This document shows, one piece after another, positions 1 through 8,122 of a stretch of 64,000 nucleotides of DNA. Positions within the stretch are counted from its first letter, which is position 1, and every line of letters begins with the position of its first letter. The stretch is from contig NZ_JABFCZ010000012.1 of the NCBI RefSeq assembly GCF_014692675.1, forward strand, positions 1 to 64,000, given 5' to 3'. The translations under genes were made by a program, and so were the position numbers. The notes beneath the pieces were generated by a model. That model did no database searches. It saw nothing but the letters and a program-made list of their open reading frames with translations, and was not told where the DNA came from. The DNA comes from Roseibium aggregatum (GTDB taxonomy: Bacteria > Pseudomonadota > Alphaproteobacteria > Rhizobiales > Stappiaceae).

Positions 1-131
1 CCTTCCAGCCGAAACCCATGGTGCCGCTCGATCTCTCCTACGATCACCGCGTCATCAACGGAGCCGATGCAGCACGGTTCCTGGCTACATATGCAAGCCT
101 CATCAGCGAGCCGAAAAGGATGATGCTCTAG
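1..131 (+). CDS. 2-oxoacid dehydrogenase E2 (dihydrolipoamide acyltransferase), C-terminal fragment
   Basis: Only the last 42 codons are present; the frame starts at base 3 and ends at TAG 129-131. The visible residues include SYDHRVINGADAARFL. This matches the catalytic DHRVxxG segment near the C-terminus of dihydrolipoamide acyltransferases, where the His takes part in acyl transfer between CoA and the lipoyl arm. The usual Asp after HRVI is Asn here, a variation seen in some E2 families. The fragment cannot show whether it belongs to a pyruvate, branched-chain or acetoin dehydrogenase complex. The gene is truncated by the window edge, not broken. Confidence 0.8.
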   Translation, partial: FQPKPMVPLDLSYDHRVINGADAARFLATYASLISEPKRMML

Positions 132-139
132 GAGCAAAT

Positions 140-769
140 TCAATCGCCCGGCGCGATCCCGAACGAAAGCAGGAAGCGGTCCACTGCCCTTGAGATGGCC
201 TCGGACGGGTCGTCCGGGCACGGCATGCGGTAAATGTGCTGGCGGATGCCGATGTAGACGATGCCGCCGTGCAGGTTCCAGATGTCTTCCATCACCGGAG
301 TTTCGTCCGACCGGGCCGCGAACTCGATTTCACCGAGCAGCGGTCTCAGGATCACGTCGCCCAGGTGCTTGAGGTAGCGCCGGTTGAGTTGCGCTCCGTA
401 GAGACCGGAAAACATGAAGATCCGCATCCACTCATACTGGAAGATGAGCGTGCTGTACTCGGTATAGAAGTCGAGCAGCCGCTGCCTGAGCGAGACCGAA
501 CGGTCGGTCAGGCGGGTGGGCCAATCGGGTGACAGGCGGTTGAGATAGACCTGCTCGTAAACCGCCTCGATCAGGTCGTCCTTGGTTGCGAAATAGTTGA
601 AAAGAAGCGATTGGGTCACGCCGAGCCGCTTGGCGAGATCGCGCGTGTTTCCCTCCAGTCCGACCTCGGCGAAGAAGGCGACGGCACCGTCGACGATCTG
701 CTGGCGGCGTTCACCGGGAGGTAGCCTCCGTCGGCTCGACCGCTCGTCACATTCAGCGACTTTTGCCAT
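140..769 (-). CDS. TetR/AcrR family transcriptional regulator
   Basis: A TetR-type one-component repressor of about 209 residues. The N-terminal helix-turn-helix lies at roughly residues 15-60 and contains TRDLAKRLGVTQSLLFNYF, the usual recognition-helix pattern ending in an aromatic pair. The C-terminal half is the variable ligand-binding and dimerisation part, so the ligand cannot be predicted. The ATG at 769 is chosen with AGAGGG about 11 bases upstream; a GTG at 778 is possible. The gene is divergent from the molybdenum hydroxylase and TRAP operon across a 150-base gap holding TGCTCA/TGAGCA repeats, so it probably controls that operon and itself. Confidence 0.85.
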   Translation of the reverse strand: MAKVAECDERSSRRRLPPGERRQQIVDGAVAFFAEVGLEGNTRDLAKRLGVTQSLLFNYFATKDDLIEAVYEQVYLNRLSPDWPTRLTDRSVSLRQRLLDFYTEYSTLIFQYEWMRIFMFSGLYGAQLNRRYLKHLGDVILRPLLGEIEFAARSDETPVMEDIWNLHGGIVYIGIRQHIYRMPCPDDPSEAISRAVDRFLLSFGIAPGD

Positions 770-850
770 TCCAATCACATCCCTCTATCGGCGTCCCGTC
801 ATACGTCACGAAATATTCTACTTGCAATCTTTCGCTTTTTATAGATCATT

Positions 851-882
851 TGCTCAATAAGACTGAGCATCTGCTCAATAAG
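851..882. promoter_or_regulatory. Candidate TetR operator: repeated TGCTCA / TGAGCA half-sites
   Basis: TGCTCAATAAG occurs at 851-861 and again at 872-882, exactly 21 bases apart, or two helical turns. An inverted TGAGCA lies between them at 864-869. The half-sites therefore form both TGCTCA-N7-TGAGCA and TGAGCA-TC-TGCTCA. They sit 39-70 bases upstream of the FAD-subunit start, between divergent genes, where a TetR dimer would act. The repeats are seen directly; the assignment to this TetR is inferred. Confidence 0.5.
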
Positions 883-920
883 CGACGCGAGGAGGCGTCG
901 CAACAAGGGAGGGAGACGCC

Positions 921-1754
921 ATGAAGGCATCGGCGGGCGGCTATGCGCGTGCATCCGACGTGCGGCAAGCCTTGGAAATGCTTGCCGCCAGCGACGGGAG
1001 CGGTCGCGTTCTTGCGGGTGGTCAGAGCCTGATCGCCGCGATGAACATGCGGCTTTCCACAGGCGACATCCTGGTCGATATCTCGCGTATCGAGGAACTG
1101 GCCGGTGTCCGGGAAACGTCCGACAGCCTTTGGATCGGGGCGCTGACGCCCCATGCGGAAATCGGGCGGAACGCCCTGATCCGCGATCATGCCCCTCTCC
1201 TTTCCCAGGCCGTCGGCTTTATCGCCCATGCGGCAATCCGCAATCGCGGGACGATCGGCGGCGCACTCGCCCATGCGGATCCGGCCGCGGAGTTTCCCGC
1301 TGGCGTGCTTGCGCTCGGCGCGACCCTTCATGTGGAAGGACTGGACGGACCCCGTGACATCCCGGCTGAAGATTTCTTCCAGGATATTTTCGAGACGGCC
1401 ATCGATGACGGTGAAATCCTGACGGGCATCTCGATCCCGAAGGCCGCGTCGGACGAGCGGCAGACGATCACCGAAGTCGCCCGCCGGTCCGGCGATTACG
1501 CGCTCGCCGGCGTCTGCCTGGTGAAGCGTTCGGGCAAGCACAGGCTTTCGCTTTTTTCCGTCGCTCCAAAACCGGTTCTGGCCGTGCAGGCGATGGCGGA
1601 ACTCGACCGGGGCGACATCGAGGGCGCCGTCCGCGCGCTGCAGGCGGACATCGACCCGTCCTCCGACACACAGGCAACAGCAACCTACCGCCGTCATCTT
1701 GCCGGCATCCTGCTGCGGCGCGCCGTGGCGACGATCCAGGGAGAAAGCGAATGA
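921..1754 (+). CDS. Molybdenum hydroxylase, FAD-binding subunit (CoxM/XdhB-like)
   Basis: The medium subunit (277 residues) of a xanthine dehydrogenase/CO dehydrogenase-family enzyme; it holds FAD and passes electrons from the iron-sulfur subunit to an acceptor. Near the N-terminus is LAGGQSLIAAMNMRL, and further on RNRGTIGGALAHADPAAE; both are standard FAD-contacting motifs of the PF00941 family. The C-terminal part fits the CO_deh_flav_C domain. The start at 921 follows a strong GGGAGGGAG ribosome site. The stop overlaps the next start by 4 bases (ATGA), so the three subunits are translationally coupled. Confidence 0.93.
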   Translation: MKASAGGYARASDVRQALEMLAASDGSGRVLAGGQSLIAAMNMRLSTGDILVDISRIEELAGVRETSDSLWIGALTPHAEIGRNALIRDHAPLLSQAVGFIAHAAIRNRGTIGGALAHADPAAEFPAGVLALGATLHVEGLDGPRDIPAEDFFQDIFETAIDDGEILTGISIPKAASDERQTITEVARRSGDYALAGVCLVKRSGKHRLSLFSVAPKPVLAVQAMAELDRGDIEGAVRALQADIDPSSDTQATATYRRHLAGILLRRAVATIQGESE

Positions 1755-2251
1755 CGGGACTGTTTCGAGACAAGGTCGACATTGCCCTGACGGTGAACGG
1801 CGAGCCGGTCGAGGCGCGCGTCCCCGCAGGCCAGCACCTCGTGGACTTTCTCCGCGCATCACTCGGTCTGACCGGGGCCCACGCCAGCTGCGAACACGGT
1901 GTTTGCGGCGCCTGCACCGTGCAGGTCGACGGCAAGGCGGTGCGCGGCTGCCTGATGCTCGCCGCGCAAGCCGACGGTGCGGAGGTCTGGACCGTGGAAG
2001 GTCTCTCCGACACCGCCGAAATCAACGATCTGCAGGAAGCCTTCGTGGAACGCAATGCGCTCCAGTGCGGGTTCTGCACACCGGGGATGCTCATCGCGGT
2101 AAAAGAACTGCTTGCCGGCGGGGGCGTGCCCTCGCGCGCTGAAATCCGCGAACACCTGTCCGGGAACTACTGCCGCTGCACGGGATATGAAGCCATCGTG
2201 GATGCGGTCGAAACCGTGGCCCGCGCGCGCGCTGAAAGGGGGGCGGCATGA
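1751..2251 (+). CDS. Molybdenum hydroxylase, 2Fe-2S subunit (CoxS-like)
   Basis: The small subunit (166 residues) carrying two 2Fe-2S clusters. The N-terminal ferredoxin-type cluster motif reads CEHGVCGACTVQVDGKAVRGC. The C-terminal four-helix cluster is shown by QCGFCTPGM and GNYCRCTGYEAIV. All expected cysteines are present. The protein relays electrons from the molybdopterin subunit to the FAD subunit. It overlaps both neighbours by 4 bases, which supports a single complex made from one message. Confidence 0.95.
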   Translation: MTGLFRDKVDIALTVNGEPVEARVPAGQHLVDFLRASLGLTGAHASCEHGVCGACTVQVDGKAVRGCLMLAAQADGAEVWTVEGLSDTAEINDLQEAFVERNALQCGFCTPGMLIAVKELLAGGGVPSRAEIREHLSGNYCRCTGYEAIVDAVETVARARAERGAA

Positions 2252-4629
2252 CCATTCAATTCGGAAATCCGGACCGGCCCAATTCCTATATCGGGAAGAC
2301 GGTTCCCCGTCCGAACGCCAAGCGGCTCGTCCAGGGGCGCGGTATTTATGTCGACGACATCGTGCTGCCCCGTCTCGTTCATGTCGCCTTCGTCCGCTCC
2401 CCGTTTGCCCATGCGAAGATCAACGGCATAGATGCCGCGGAAGCGCTGAACGTGAAAGGCGTTCTGAGGGTCTTCTCCGGTGCGGACATCGCAAAGGTGT
2501 GCACGCCCTGGGTGGCGGTTCTCGCACACCTGAAAGGCCTGAAGTCGCCGCCCGAATATCCGATCGCCGTGGACCGGGCCTGCTGGGTCGGTGAGCCCGT
2601 GGCGGCCGTGGTTGCGACCTCGCGCGCAGCCGCCGAAGACGGCGCGGCCCTGATCGACGTGGACTATGAGCCGCTTGCCGCCGTCACCGAAATGATGACC
2701 GCACTTGATGCCGACACCCCCGTGCTTCACGCGGATATGGGCGACAACCTCGCCTTCCAGCGCCTGCACGAGCAAGGCGATGTCGATGCGGCCCTCAAGT
2801 CCGCTCACAAGGTCATATCGGCGCGGTTCGTCACCGGCCGTCATACGGGCGTGACGCTGGAACCGCGCTCCATCCTGGTCGACTGGAACCCGGCCGAGGA
2901 ACAGATGACCGCGTATCATGCGACCCAGGCGCCGCACATGATCCAGACAGCGCTGGCCAAGCATCTCGACCTGCCGGAAGGCCGTGTCCGGGTCATCTGC
3001 GAGGATGTGGGCGGGTCCTACGGCATCAAGGTCCACGTCTATCCGGACGAAGTGGCAACCGCTGCCATTGCAAAGATCATGGGCCGGCCAGTCAAGTTCG
3101 TGGCCGACCGCCTGGAGAGCTTCACCAGCGACATCCACGCCCGCGATCACGAAATCGAGGCAAAGATCGCAGTCCAGGAAGACGGCACGATCGTCGCCAT
3201 GGACGTGGACGACTGGACGGCGATCGGCGCCTATTCGGTCTATCCGCGCACCTCCGCCATCGAGGGCAACCAGGTGGTGAACCTCTGCGGCGGGCCTTAC
3301 AACTTCAAGCACTACCGCGCGAAGACCACGGTCGTCTTCCAGAACAAGACACCGACCTGCCAGTACCGCGCGGTGGGTCACCCGATCGCGGTTGCGATCA
3401 CGGAAGGGCTCGTCGACATGGCAGCGGCGGAGATCGGGATGGACCCGGTCGAAATCCGCCGGCGCAACATGTTCAGGGACGATGCCTATCCGGCAACCTC
3501 GCCCGCCAACATGCGGTTCGAGGGCCTGTCGCACCACGCCTCCCTGAACAAGCTTCTGGAGCTGATGGATTACGACGGACTGCGCGCCGAACAGGCGGAA
3601 CTGCGCAAGCAGGGCATCCACCGCGGGATCGGCATTGCCAGCTTCATCGAGCTGACCAATCCCTCGCCGTTCATGTACGGCATCGGCGGCGCACGTATCT
3701 CAGCCCAGGACGGATGCACCGTGCGGATGGATCCCGACGGCTCGATCGTGGCCCTGTCCGGCGTGACGGAACAGGGACAGGGAACCGAGGCGATGCTGAG
3801 CCAGGTCGTGGCAGAGGGGGTGGGCGTACCGCCGTCCAGGGTCCGCGTGATCACCGGCGATACCCAGGTCACGCCCTACGGCGGCGGAACATGGGCCTCG
3901 CGCGGGGCCGGCATCGGCGGCGAGGCCGCCCTGCAGGCGGCGCGAGCGCTTCGGGACTCGATCCTCGAGGTGGCGGCGGCAATGCTGCAGTCGGAACAAT
4001 CGAAGCTCGATATCCGGGACGGCGCCGTGGTCGACAGTGCGACGGGCGAGGCACGAATGCCGCTGGAGGAACTGGGCCGGATCGTCTATTTCCGCGGGGA
4101 TACGCTGCCGAAGGGGCTGCCGCGCGAGCTGGTTCAGACCCGGCACTATATCACCTCCGACTATCCGTTTGCCTTCACCAACGGTGTGCAGGCCTCCTAT
4201 CTGGAGGTCGATACCGACACGGGGATCGTGAAGCTTCTCAAGCATTGGTGCGTCGAGGATTGCGGACGGGTGATCAACCCGCAGCTCGTCGACGAACAGA
4301 TCCGCGGCGGGATCGTCCAGGGCCTGGGAGGCGCCCTGTTCGAGGAAATCCACTATGACGCCGACGGCCAGCTTCTGAACGGCTCGATGGCGGATTATCT
4401 CGTGCCGATGGCGGCCGAGATGCCCGATATGATCATCGGCCACGTGGAAACACCGACGCAGGAGAGCGTACTCGGCGCCAAGGGTGCCGGGGAAGCGGGA
4501 ACGGCCGGGTCTCCGGCAGCCGTCATGAATGCGATCAACGATGCCTTGCGGCCCATGGGCGCGCAGGTCACCGAGATGCCGTTCACGCCTGAACGGATCC
4601 TTCGGGCACTTGGAGCCTTGAAGGACTGA
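2248..4629 (+). CDS. Molybdenum hydroxylase, molybdopterin large subunit (CoxL/XdhA-like)
   Basis: The catalytic subunit (793 residues) of the aldehyde oxidase/xanthine dehydrogenase family, binding molybdopterin cytosine dinucleotide. The catalytic glutamate is retained in GAKGAGEAG (Glu749). Other family signatures are EDVGGSYGIK (residues about 252-261) and EDCGRVINPQLVDEQIRGG. The active-site loop reads CQYRAVGHP (residues 371-379). This is neither the AYxCSFR of form I CO dehydrogenase nor the YRGxGRPE of xanthine dehydrogenase-type enzymes, so CO oxidation is unlikely and the substrate is open. No XdhC/CoxD-type maturation gene lies nearby. Co-transcription with a TRAP importer suggests an imported organic acid or N-heterocycle. 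Confidence 0.92.
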   Translation: MTIQFGNPDRPNSYIGKTVPRPNAKRLVQGRGIYVDDIVLPRLVHVAFVRSPFAHAKINGIDAAEALNVKGVLRVFSGADIAKVCTPWVAVLAHLKGLKSPPEYPIAVDRACWVGEPVAAVVATSRAAAEDGAALIDVDYEPLAAVTEMMTALDADTPVLHADMGDNLAFQRLHEQGDVDAALKSAHKVISARFVTGRHTGVTLEPRSILVDWNPAEEQMTAYHATQAPHMIQTALAKHLDLPEGRVRVICEDVGGSYGIKVHVYPDEVATAAIAKIMGRPVKFVADRLESFTSDIHARDHEIEAKIAVQEDGTIVAMDVDDWTAIGAYSVYPRTSAIEGNQVVNLCGGPYNFKHYRAKTTVVFQNKTPTCQYRAVGHPIAVAITEGLVDMAAAEIGMDPVEIRRRNMFRDDAYPATSPANMRFEGLSHHASLNKLLELMDYDGLRAEQAELRKQGIHRGIGIASFIELTNPSPFMYGIGGARISAQDGCTVRMDPDGSIVALSGVTEQGQGTEAMLSQVVAEGVGVPPSRVRVITGDTQVTPYGGGTWASRGAGIGGEAALQAARALRDSILEVAAAMLQSEQSKLDIRDGAVVDSATGEARMPLEELGRIVYFRGDTLPKGLPRELVQTRHYITSDYPFAFTNGVQASYLEVDTDTGIVKLLKHWCVEDCGRVINPQLVDEQIRGGIVQGLGGALFEEIHYDADGQLLNGSMADYLVPMAAEMPDMIIGHVETPTQESVLGAKGAGEAGTAGSPAAVMNAINDALRPMGAQVTEMPFTPERILRALGALKD

Positions 4630-4634
4630 AGCAA

Positions 4635-4660
4635 ATGGGGCTCAGGAGGAAGAGCCCCGT
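4635..4660 (+). other. Intercistronic hairpin before TRAP binding-protein gene
   Basis: GGGGCTC at 4637-4643 pairs perfectly with GAGCCCC at 4652-4658 around an 8-base purine loop, and a flanking G-U and A-U pair can extend it. No T-run follows, so it is unlikely to be a strong terminator. It lies between the hydroxylase genes and the binding-protein gene, where RNA processing or 5' stabilisation would raise binding-protein output. That function is inferred. Confidence 0.4.
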
Positions 4661-4676
4661 ATCTAGGGAGGAAATC

Positions 4677-5732
4677 ATGAAATTCATTACCTTGGCGACC
4701 GCGACGGCCATCGTCGCCTGTTCCGCGGGCTTCGCCGCCGCGCAGCAGACCATTACGGTGAATATCGGTTCATCGCACCCGGAGCAGAACATCTGGGTCT
4801 ATGCGATGAAGAACACTTTCGAACCGGAAGTGAACCGCATCCTGGAGGCTGCCGGCGAGTACAAGATCAACTGGGTCGAGTCCTACGGCGGCACGCTCTA
4901 CAAGTTCACCGATACCCGTGAAGCCGTCATGGACGGCATCGTCGACGTCGGCATGGTCGGCACGGTCTGGGAAGGCGCCAACATGCCGCTCCAGAACGTG
5001 ACCTATTTCACGCCTTTCGCCACCGAAGACCACAAGATGATCATCGAGATTTTCGATGACCTGTCGGAAAACCTGCCCGAACTTCGCGACAGCTGGGCCG
5101 AAAACGGCATGGTTCACCTGTCATCGCTGATCACCGACAGCTACGACATCTATGCGACCTTCCCGGTCAATTCGATGGGTGACCTCGCCAACCGGAAGCT
5201 GAACGCGCCCGGAACGTCGGCAAACTGGCTGCGCGGTACGGGCGCCACGCCGGTCGATGGCGCGTTGACCACCTACTACACGAACATCCAGACGGGCGTG
5301 ACCGAAGGCACGCTGTCATTTGCGTCAGGCATTCTGCCGACCCGCGTCTATGAAGTCGCGCCGGAACTCACCCGCGTGGGCATCGGCTCGATGTATTTCG
5401 GCGGCATCGCGGCCAACAAGGATTTCTTCGAGGGCCTGCCGGAGCCGGTCCAGAAGGCCTTCCGCGAAGCGGCCAAGGCAACCTCCAAGGCCCATGGCCA
5501 GTATGTCGAGGATCTCGCCAAGCGCGCGCTGACCGAAATGCAGGACGCGGGCCTGACGATCCACGAACTGCCCGAGGCTGAAAAGATGGCCTGGGTCAAC
5601 GGCCTGCCCAATATCGTGGAGCCGTGGCTCGAGCAGACCGGCGATGCCGGCCGCGTGGTCCTGAAGGCGTATTTCGATGCGCTGCGTGCGCACGGCGCCA
5701 AGCCGTTGAGGGCATGGGACGAAGGCCTCTAG
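4677..5732 (+). CDS. TRAP transporter solute-binding protein (DctP family)
   Basis: A periplasmic binding protein of 351 residues for a tripartite ATP-independent transporter. The N-terminus MKFITLATATAIVACSAGFAAAQQ is a Sec signal peptide with cleavage after AAA/AQ. The mature part shows a DctP-type layout, including DVGMVGTVWEGANMPL. The start at 4677 is set by the AGGGAGGAAATC ribosome site and the signal peptide; an upstream in-frame ATG at 4635 falls inside a hairpin. The gene is followed by the small and large permeases. TRAP ligands are usually carboxylates, but the exact ligand cannot be read from sequence. Confidence 0.92.
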   Translation: MKFITLATATAIVACSAGFAAAQQTITVNIGSSHPEQNIWVYAMKNTFEPEVNRILEAAGEYKINWVESYGGTLYKFTDTREAVMDGIVDVGMVGTVWEGANMPLQNVTYFTPFATEDHKMIIEIFDDLSENLPELRDSWAENGMVHLSSLITDSYDIYATFPVNSMGDLANRKLNAPGTSANWLRGTGATPVDGALTTYYTNIQTGVTEGTLSFASGILPTRVYEVAPELTRVGIGSMYFGGIAANKDFFEGLPEPVQKAFREAAKATSKAHGQYVEDLAKRALTEMQDAGLTIHELPEAEKMAWVNGLPNIVEPWLEQTGDAGRVVLKAYFDALRAHGAKPLRAWDEGL

Positions 5733-5768
5733 GATCGACCTCACGCCTCAGGCGATAACAGCACTCTC

Positions 5769-5797
5769 CACCCGCCCGGCCTCCGACCGGGCGGGTG
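5769..5797 (+). other. Strong intercistronic hairpin between dctP-like and dctQ-like genes
   Basis: CACCCGCCCGG (5769-5779) pairs perfectly over 11 bases with CCGGGCGGGTG (5787-5797) around the loop CCTCCGA. Only three Ts follow, so termination would be partial at most. Such a hairpin after a binding-protein gene fits the common pattern of high binding-protein and low permease levels. The structure is seen in the sequence; the attenuation role is inferred. Confidence 0.55.
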
Positions 5798-5810
5798 TTT
5801 GCAGATTGAA

Positions 5811-6386
5811 ATGGATGCGAAGATGACCGATGACACCAATGCCGAAACCGACGACGCCTTCGTCCCGGCCTTCTCGGAGGCGCCCATCGGCGCGACCCTT
5901 GGCAGTCTCGCGGCTATCATGTCTTCCGTCGGCACGCTCGCGATCGGAGCACTCATGGTGCTCATCGTGGCGGATGTTCTGGGACGCAACTTCTTCAATG
6001 CACCGATTACCGGCGTCGCGGAAATCGCGGGCCGCGCCGTCGTCGCCATCGTCTTCCTGCAGGTGGCCGCCGCGATCCTGCAGAAACGGCTGACCCGCGC
6101 CGATTTTCTGATCCGGCGTCTCCATCGCGTTTCGCCAAAGGGGGTGTGCCTGATCGAAGCGCTGTTTTCCATCGCCGGCATGATCGTGTTCGCCCTGATC
6201 GTCTGGGCCTCCTGGCCGAAACTGGCGAGCGCCTGGGCAACATCCGAGTTCTTCGGCGTCCAGGGCGTTTTCACCATTCCGACATGGCCCTTCAGGGGCA
6301 TCACGGTCCTGGGATCCGCAGCAGCGGCCCTCGCCGCGCTCTACCGCGCGCAAGACGAAATCCGCAAGTTCCGGAGCCTGCCATGA
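5811..6386 (+). CDS. TRAP transporter small permease (DctQ family)
   Basis: The small integral-membrane subunit (about 191 residues) with four predicted transmembrane helices, near GALMVLIVADVLGRNFF, VVAIVFLQVAAAILQ, ALFSIAGMIVFALIVWA and TVLGSAAAALAALYR. It bridges the binding protein and the large permease. The ATG at 5811 is chosen; ATG 5823 and TTG 5799 are alternatives and no Shine-Dalgarno sequence is clear. The stop overlaps the next ATG (ATGA at 6383-6386). The acidic N-terminal tail of about 30 residues is longer than in many DctQ proteins. Confidence 0.88.
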   Translation: MDAKMTDDTNAETDDAFVPAFSEAPIGATLGSLAAIMSSVGTLAIGALMVLIVADVLGRNFFNAPITGVAEIAGRAVVAIVFLQVAAAILQKRLTRADFLIRRLHRVSPKGVCLIEALFSIAGMIVFALIVWASWPKLASAWATSEFFGVQGVFTIPTWPFRGITVLGSAAAALAALYRAQDEIRKFRSLP

Positions 6387-7711
6387 CCACCCTGAGCATC
6401 GGGCTCCTGCTAGTCGGCGCGCTGATCCTTCTGGTCCTTTTGGGAATGCAGATCGCTTACGCGCTGTTCCTGGTGGCCTTCGCCGGCATCTGGATCATCC
6501 GCCACAATATCGATCTCGCCTTTCGCATGCTGGAACTGACCGCCTACAGCGGGATTGCGGATTATCTTTTTGCGACCATCCCGCTGTTCGTGCTGATGGG
6601 ACTTCTGGTCAGTGTCTCGAATGTCGGGCGGGATACGTTCGAGGTCGCCGAGGAACTGCTTCGCCGCGTCGTCTGCGGACTTGGTGTCGCGACCGTCGCG
6701 GCCAACACGATCTTTGCCGCCGTGACCGGTGTTTCCATTGCATCGGCCGCGGTCTTCACCCGCGTCGCCGTTCCGGAAATGAAGCGCCACGGCTATCGCT
6801 CCGCGTTTTCGGCCGGAACGGTCGCCGGCTCCTCGGTGCTTGGCATGCTGATCCCGCCAAGCCTCCTGCTCATCATTTACGGCGTGCTTGCGGAAGTCTC
6901 CATCGGCGGCATGTTCATCGCCGGCATCGTGCCCGGCCTGCTGCTCGCGGGCGGGTTCGTGGCGATGCTGATCTCCGTGACGCTGCTGTTCCCCGGTTTC
7001 GTGATGACCGATCCGGAAGCCGCGAAAAAGCGCCGGCTGGACCGCGATTTCGAAACCATGCCGGTCGGGCGGATGATCGCCAAGCTGGTGCCGATCATCT
7101 TGCTCGTTATCCTGGTTCTCGGTGGCCTCTACTCCGGCTTCTTCACCCCGACGGAGGCCGGCGGCGTGGGGGCTTTCGGCGCCCTGCTCGTCGCCCTGTC
7201 GCGGCGGTCCCTCGACCGTCACAATCTCTGGCAGGTGATGAAACAGACGGGCGTTATCTCGGTTTCGATCCTGCTCCTTCTGATCGCGGCGAGCTATTAT
7301 TCCCGCATGCTGTCGATCGCAGGGCTGCCCAACGCGATTGCCGGACTGGTCAACCAGAGCGGCCTCGGCCCCATGGGTTTCATGGTGCTCTGTGCGAGCC
7401 TCATCCTCCTCATGGGCATGATCCTCGACAGCACATCGATCCTTCTGATCATGGTTCCCATCGCAGCCCCGATCGCGCAAGGCATGGGGATCGATCTCAG
7501 CCAGTTCGGCATTGCGATCGTGATCGCGGTGGAAATCGGCCTGCTGACGCCGCCGTTCGGGATCTCGGTCTTCACAGTCCATAACACGCTCAACGACCCG
7601 GCGGTCTCCGTTGAACAGATATTCGCCGGTACCCTTCCGTTTATCGCGGTGATGCTGTGTGTCCTGCTGCTCGTCATTCTGATCCCGGGCATCGCGACCG
7701 TCTTCCTGTGA
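6383..7711 (+). CDS. TRAP transporter large permease (DctM family)
   Basis: The large membrane subunit (442 residues) that forms the ion-coupled translocation path. It is hydrophobic throughout, with about 12 membrane segments, and carries DctM signatures such as GTVAGSSVLGMLIPPSLLLI and GLYSGFFTPTEAGGVGAF. The start at 6383 overlaps the small permease stop by 4 bases. It ends the hydroxylase-TRAP operon; only the remnant of a lyase gene follows. Confidence 0.94.
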   Translation: MTTLSIGLLLVGALILLVLLGMQIAYALFLVAFAGIWIIRHNIDLAFRMLELTAYSGIADYLFATIPLFVLMGLLVSVSNVGRDTFEVAEELLRRVVCGLGVATVAANTIFAAVTGVSIASAAVFTRVAVPEMKRHGYRSAFSAGTVAGSSVLGMLIPPSLLLIIYGVLAEVSIGGMFIAGIVPGLLLAGGFVAMLISVTLLFPGFVMTDPEAAKKRRLDRDFETMPVGRMIAKLVPIILLVILVLGGLYSGFFTPTEAGGVGAFGALLVALSRRSLDRHNLWQVMKQTGVISVSILLLLIAASYYSRMLSIAGLPNAIAGLVNQSGLGPMGFMVLCASLILLMGMILDSTSILLIMVPIAAPIAQGMGIDLSQFGIAIVIAVEIGLLTPPFGISVFTVHNTLNDPAVSVEQIFAGTLPFIAVMLCVLLLVILIPGIATVFL

Positions 7712-7762
7712 TCGATCGAGTGAAGCCTTCGCCTATGCGTTGATCAAACGACGATGCGCAGG

Positions 7763-7980
7763 CCGTTTCGTCGCCGGACGGTGCGAACCCTGTGTTCACG
7801 AGATCGACCTGGCGGGGATGGATGCAGAGCCTGGCGGCAAAGCCGGGGTTCCAGGCGCTCCGGACGTCTTCACCCGGACCGGCCCCGTCGTTCAGGGGAA
7901 CCGTTACGCTGTCGAAGGGCTGGACCAGTCTCGCGCGACGGGATGCGATGACCATCTGGAACCGGGCGGAAGACCTCTGG
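7763..7980 (-). pseudogene. Remnant of a CitE/HpcH-HpaI-type CoA ester lyase
   Basis: The 410 bases between the TRAP permease and the Crp/Fnr gene hold no intact gene. On the minus strand a short stretch still reads like the C-terminal third of a CitE-like (citramalyl/malyl-CoA) lyase. The piece IASRRARLVQPFDSVTV matches the family's 'xIDGVTx' segment, and FAARLCIHPRQVDLVNTGFA matches the conserved 'GKLCIHPxQVxxVNxxF' block. There is no catalytic N-terminal barrel and the sequence drifts after residue SGDE. The similarity is recognised by eye from family knowledge. I read it as a decayed gene rather than a functional small protein. Confidence 0.6.
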
Positions 7981-8122
7981 TCCAACATCAACCTGAGGAA
8001 CCTCAGGAAAAAAATCCAGCTGAGCGGACCCGTCATTCGAGCCGCCAAAGATTGCAATTTCCAAACCGATGAGGTCTGTCCTATGTCATAAGGCGTCGGC
8101 GCATTTGGAGATAGAAGCAGGC

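Noticed and set aside
2167..3621. Minus-strand open frame of 484 codons opposite the molybdopterin subunit
   Set aside because: Shadow of a real gene with intact catalytic motifs.
2248..4629. Carbon monoxide dehydrogenase large subunit (form I)
   Set aside because: The AYxCSFR active-site loop is absent and there are no coxDEFG-type maturation genes nearby.
7740..7752. TTGATCAA considered as an FNR-type box for the Crp/Fnr gene
   Set aside because: The half-sites abut without the required four-base spacer, and the site is 370 bases from the gene start.
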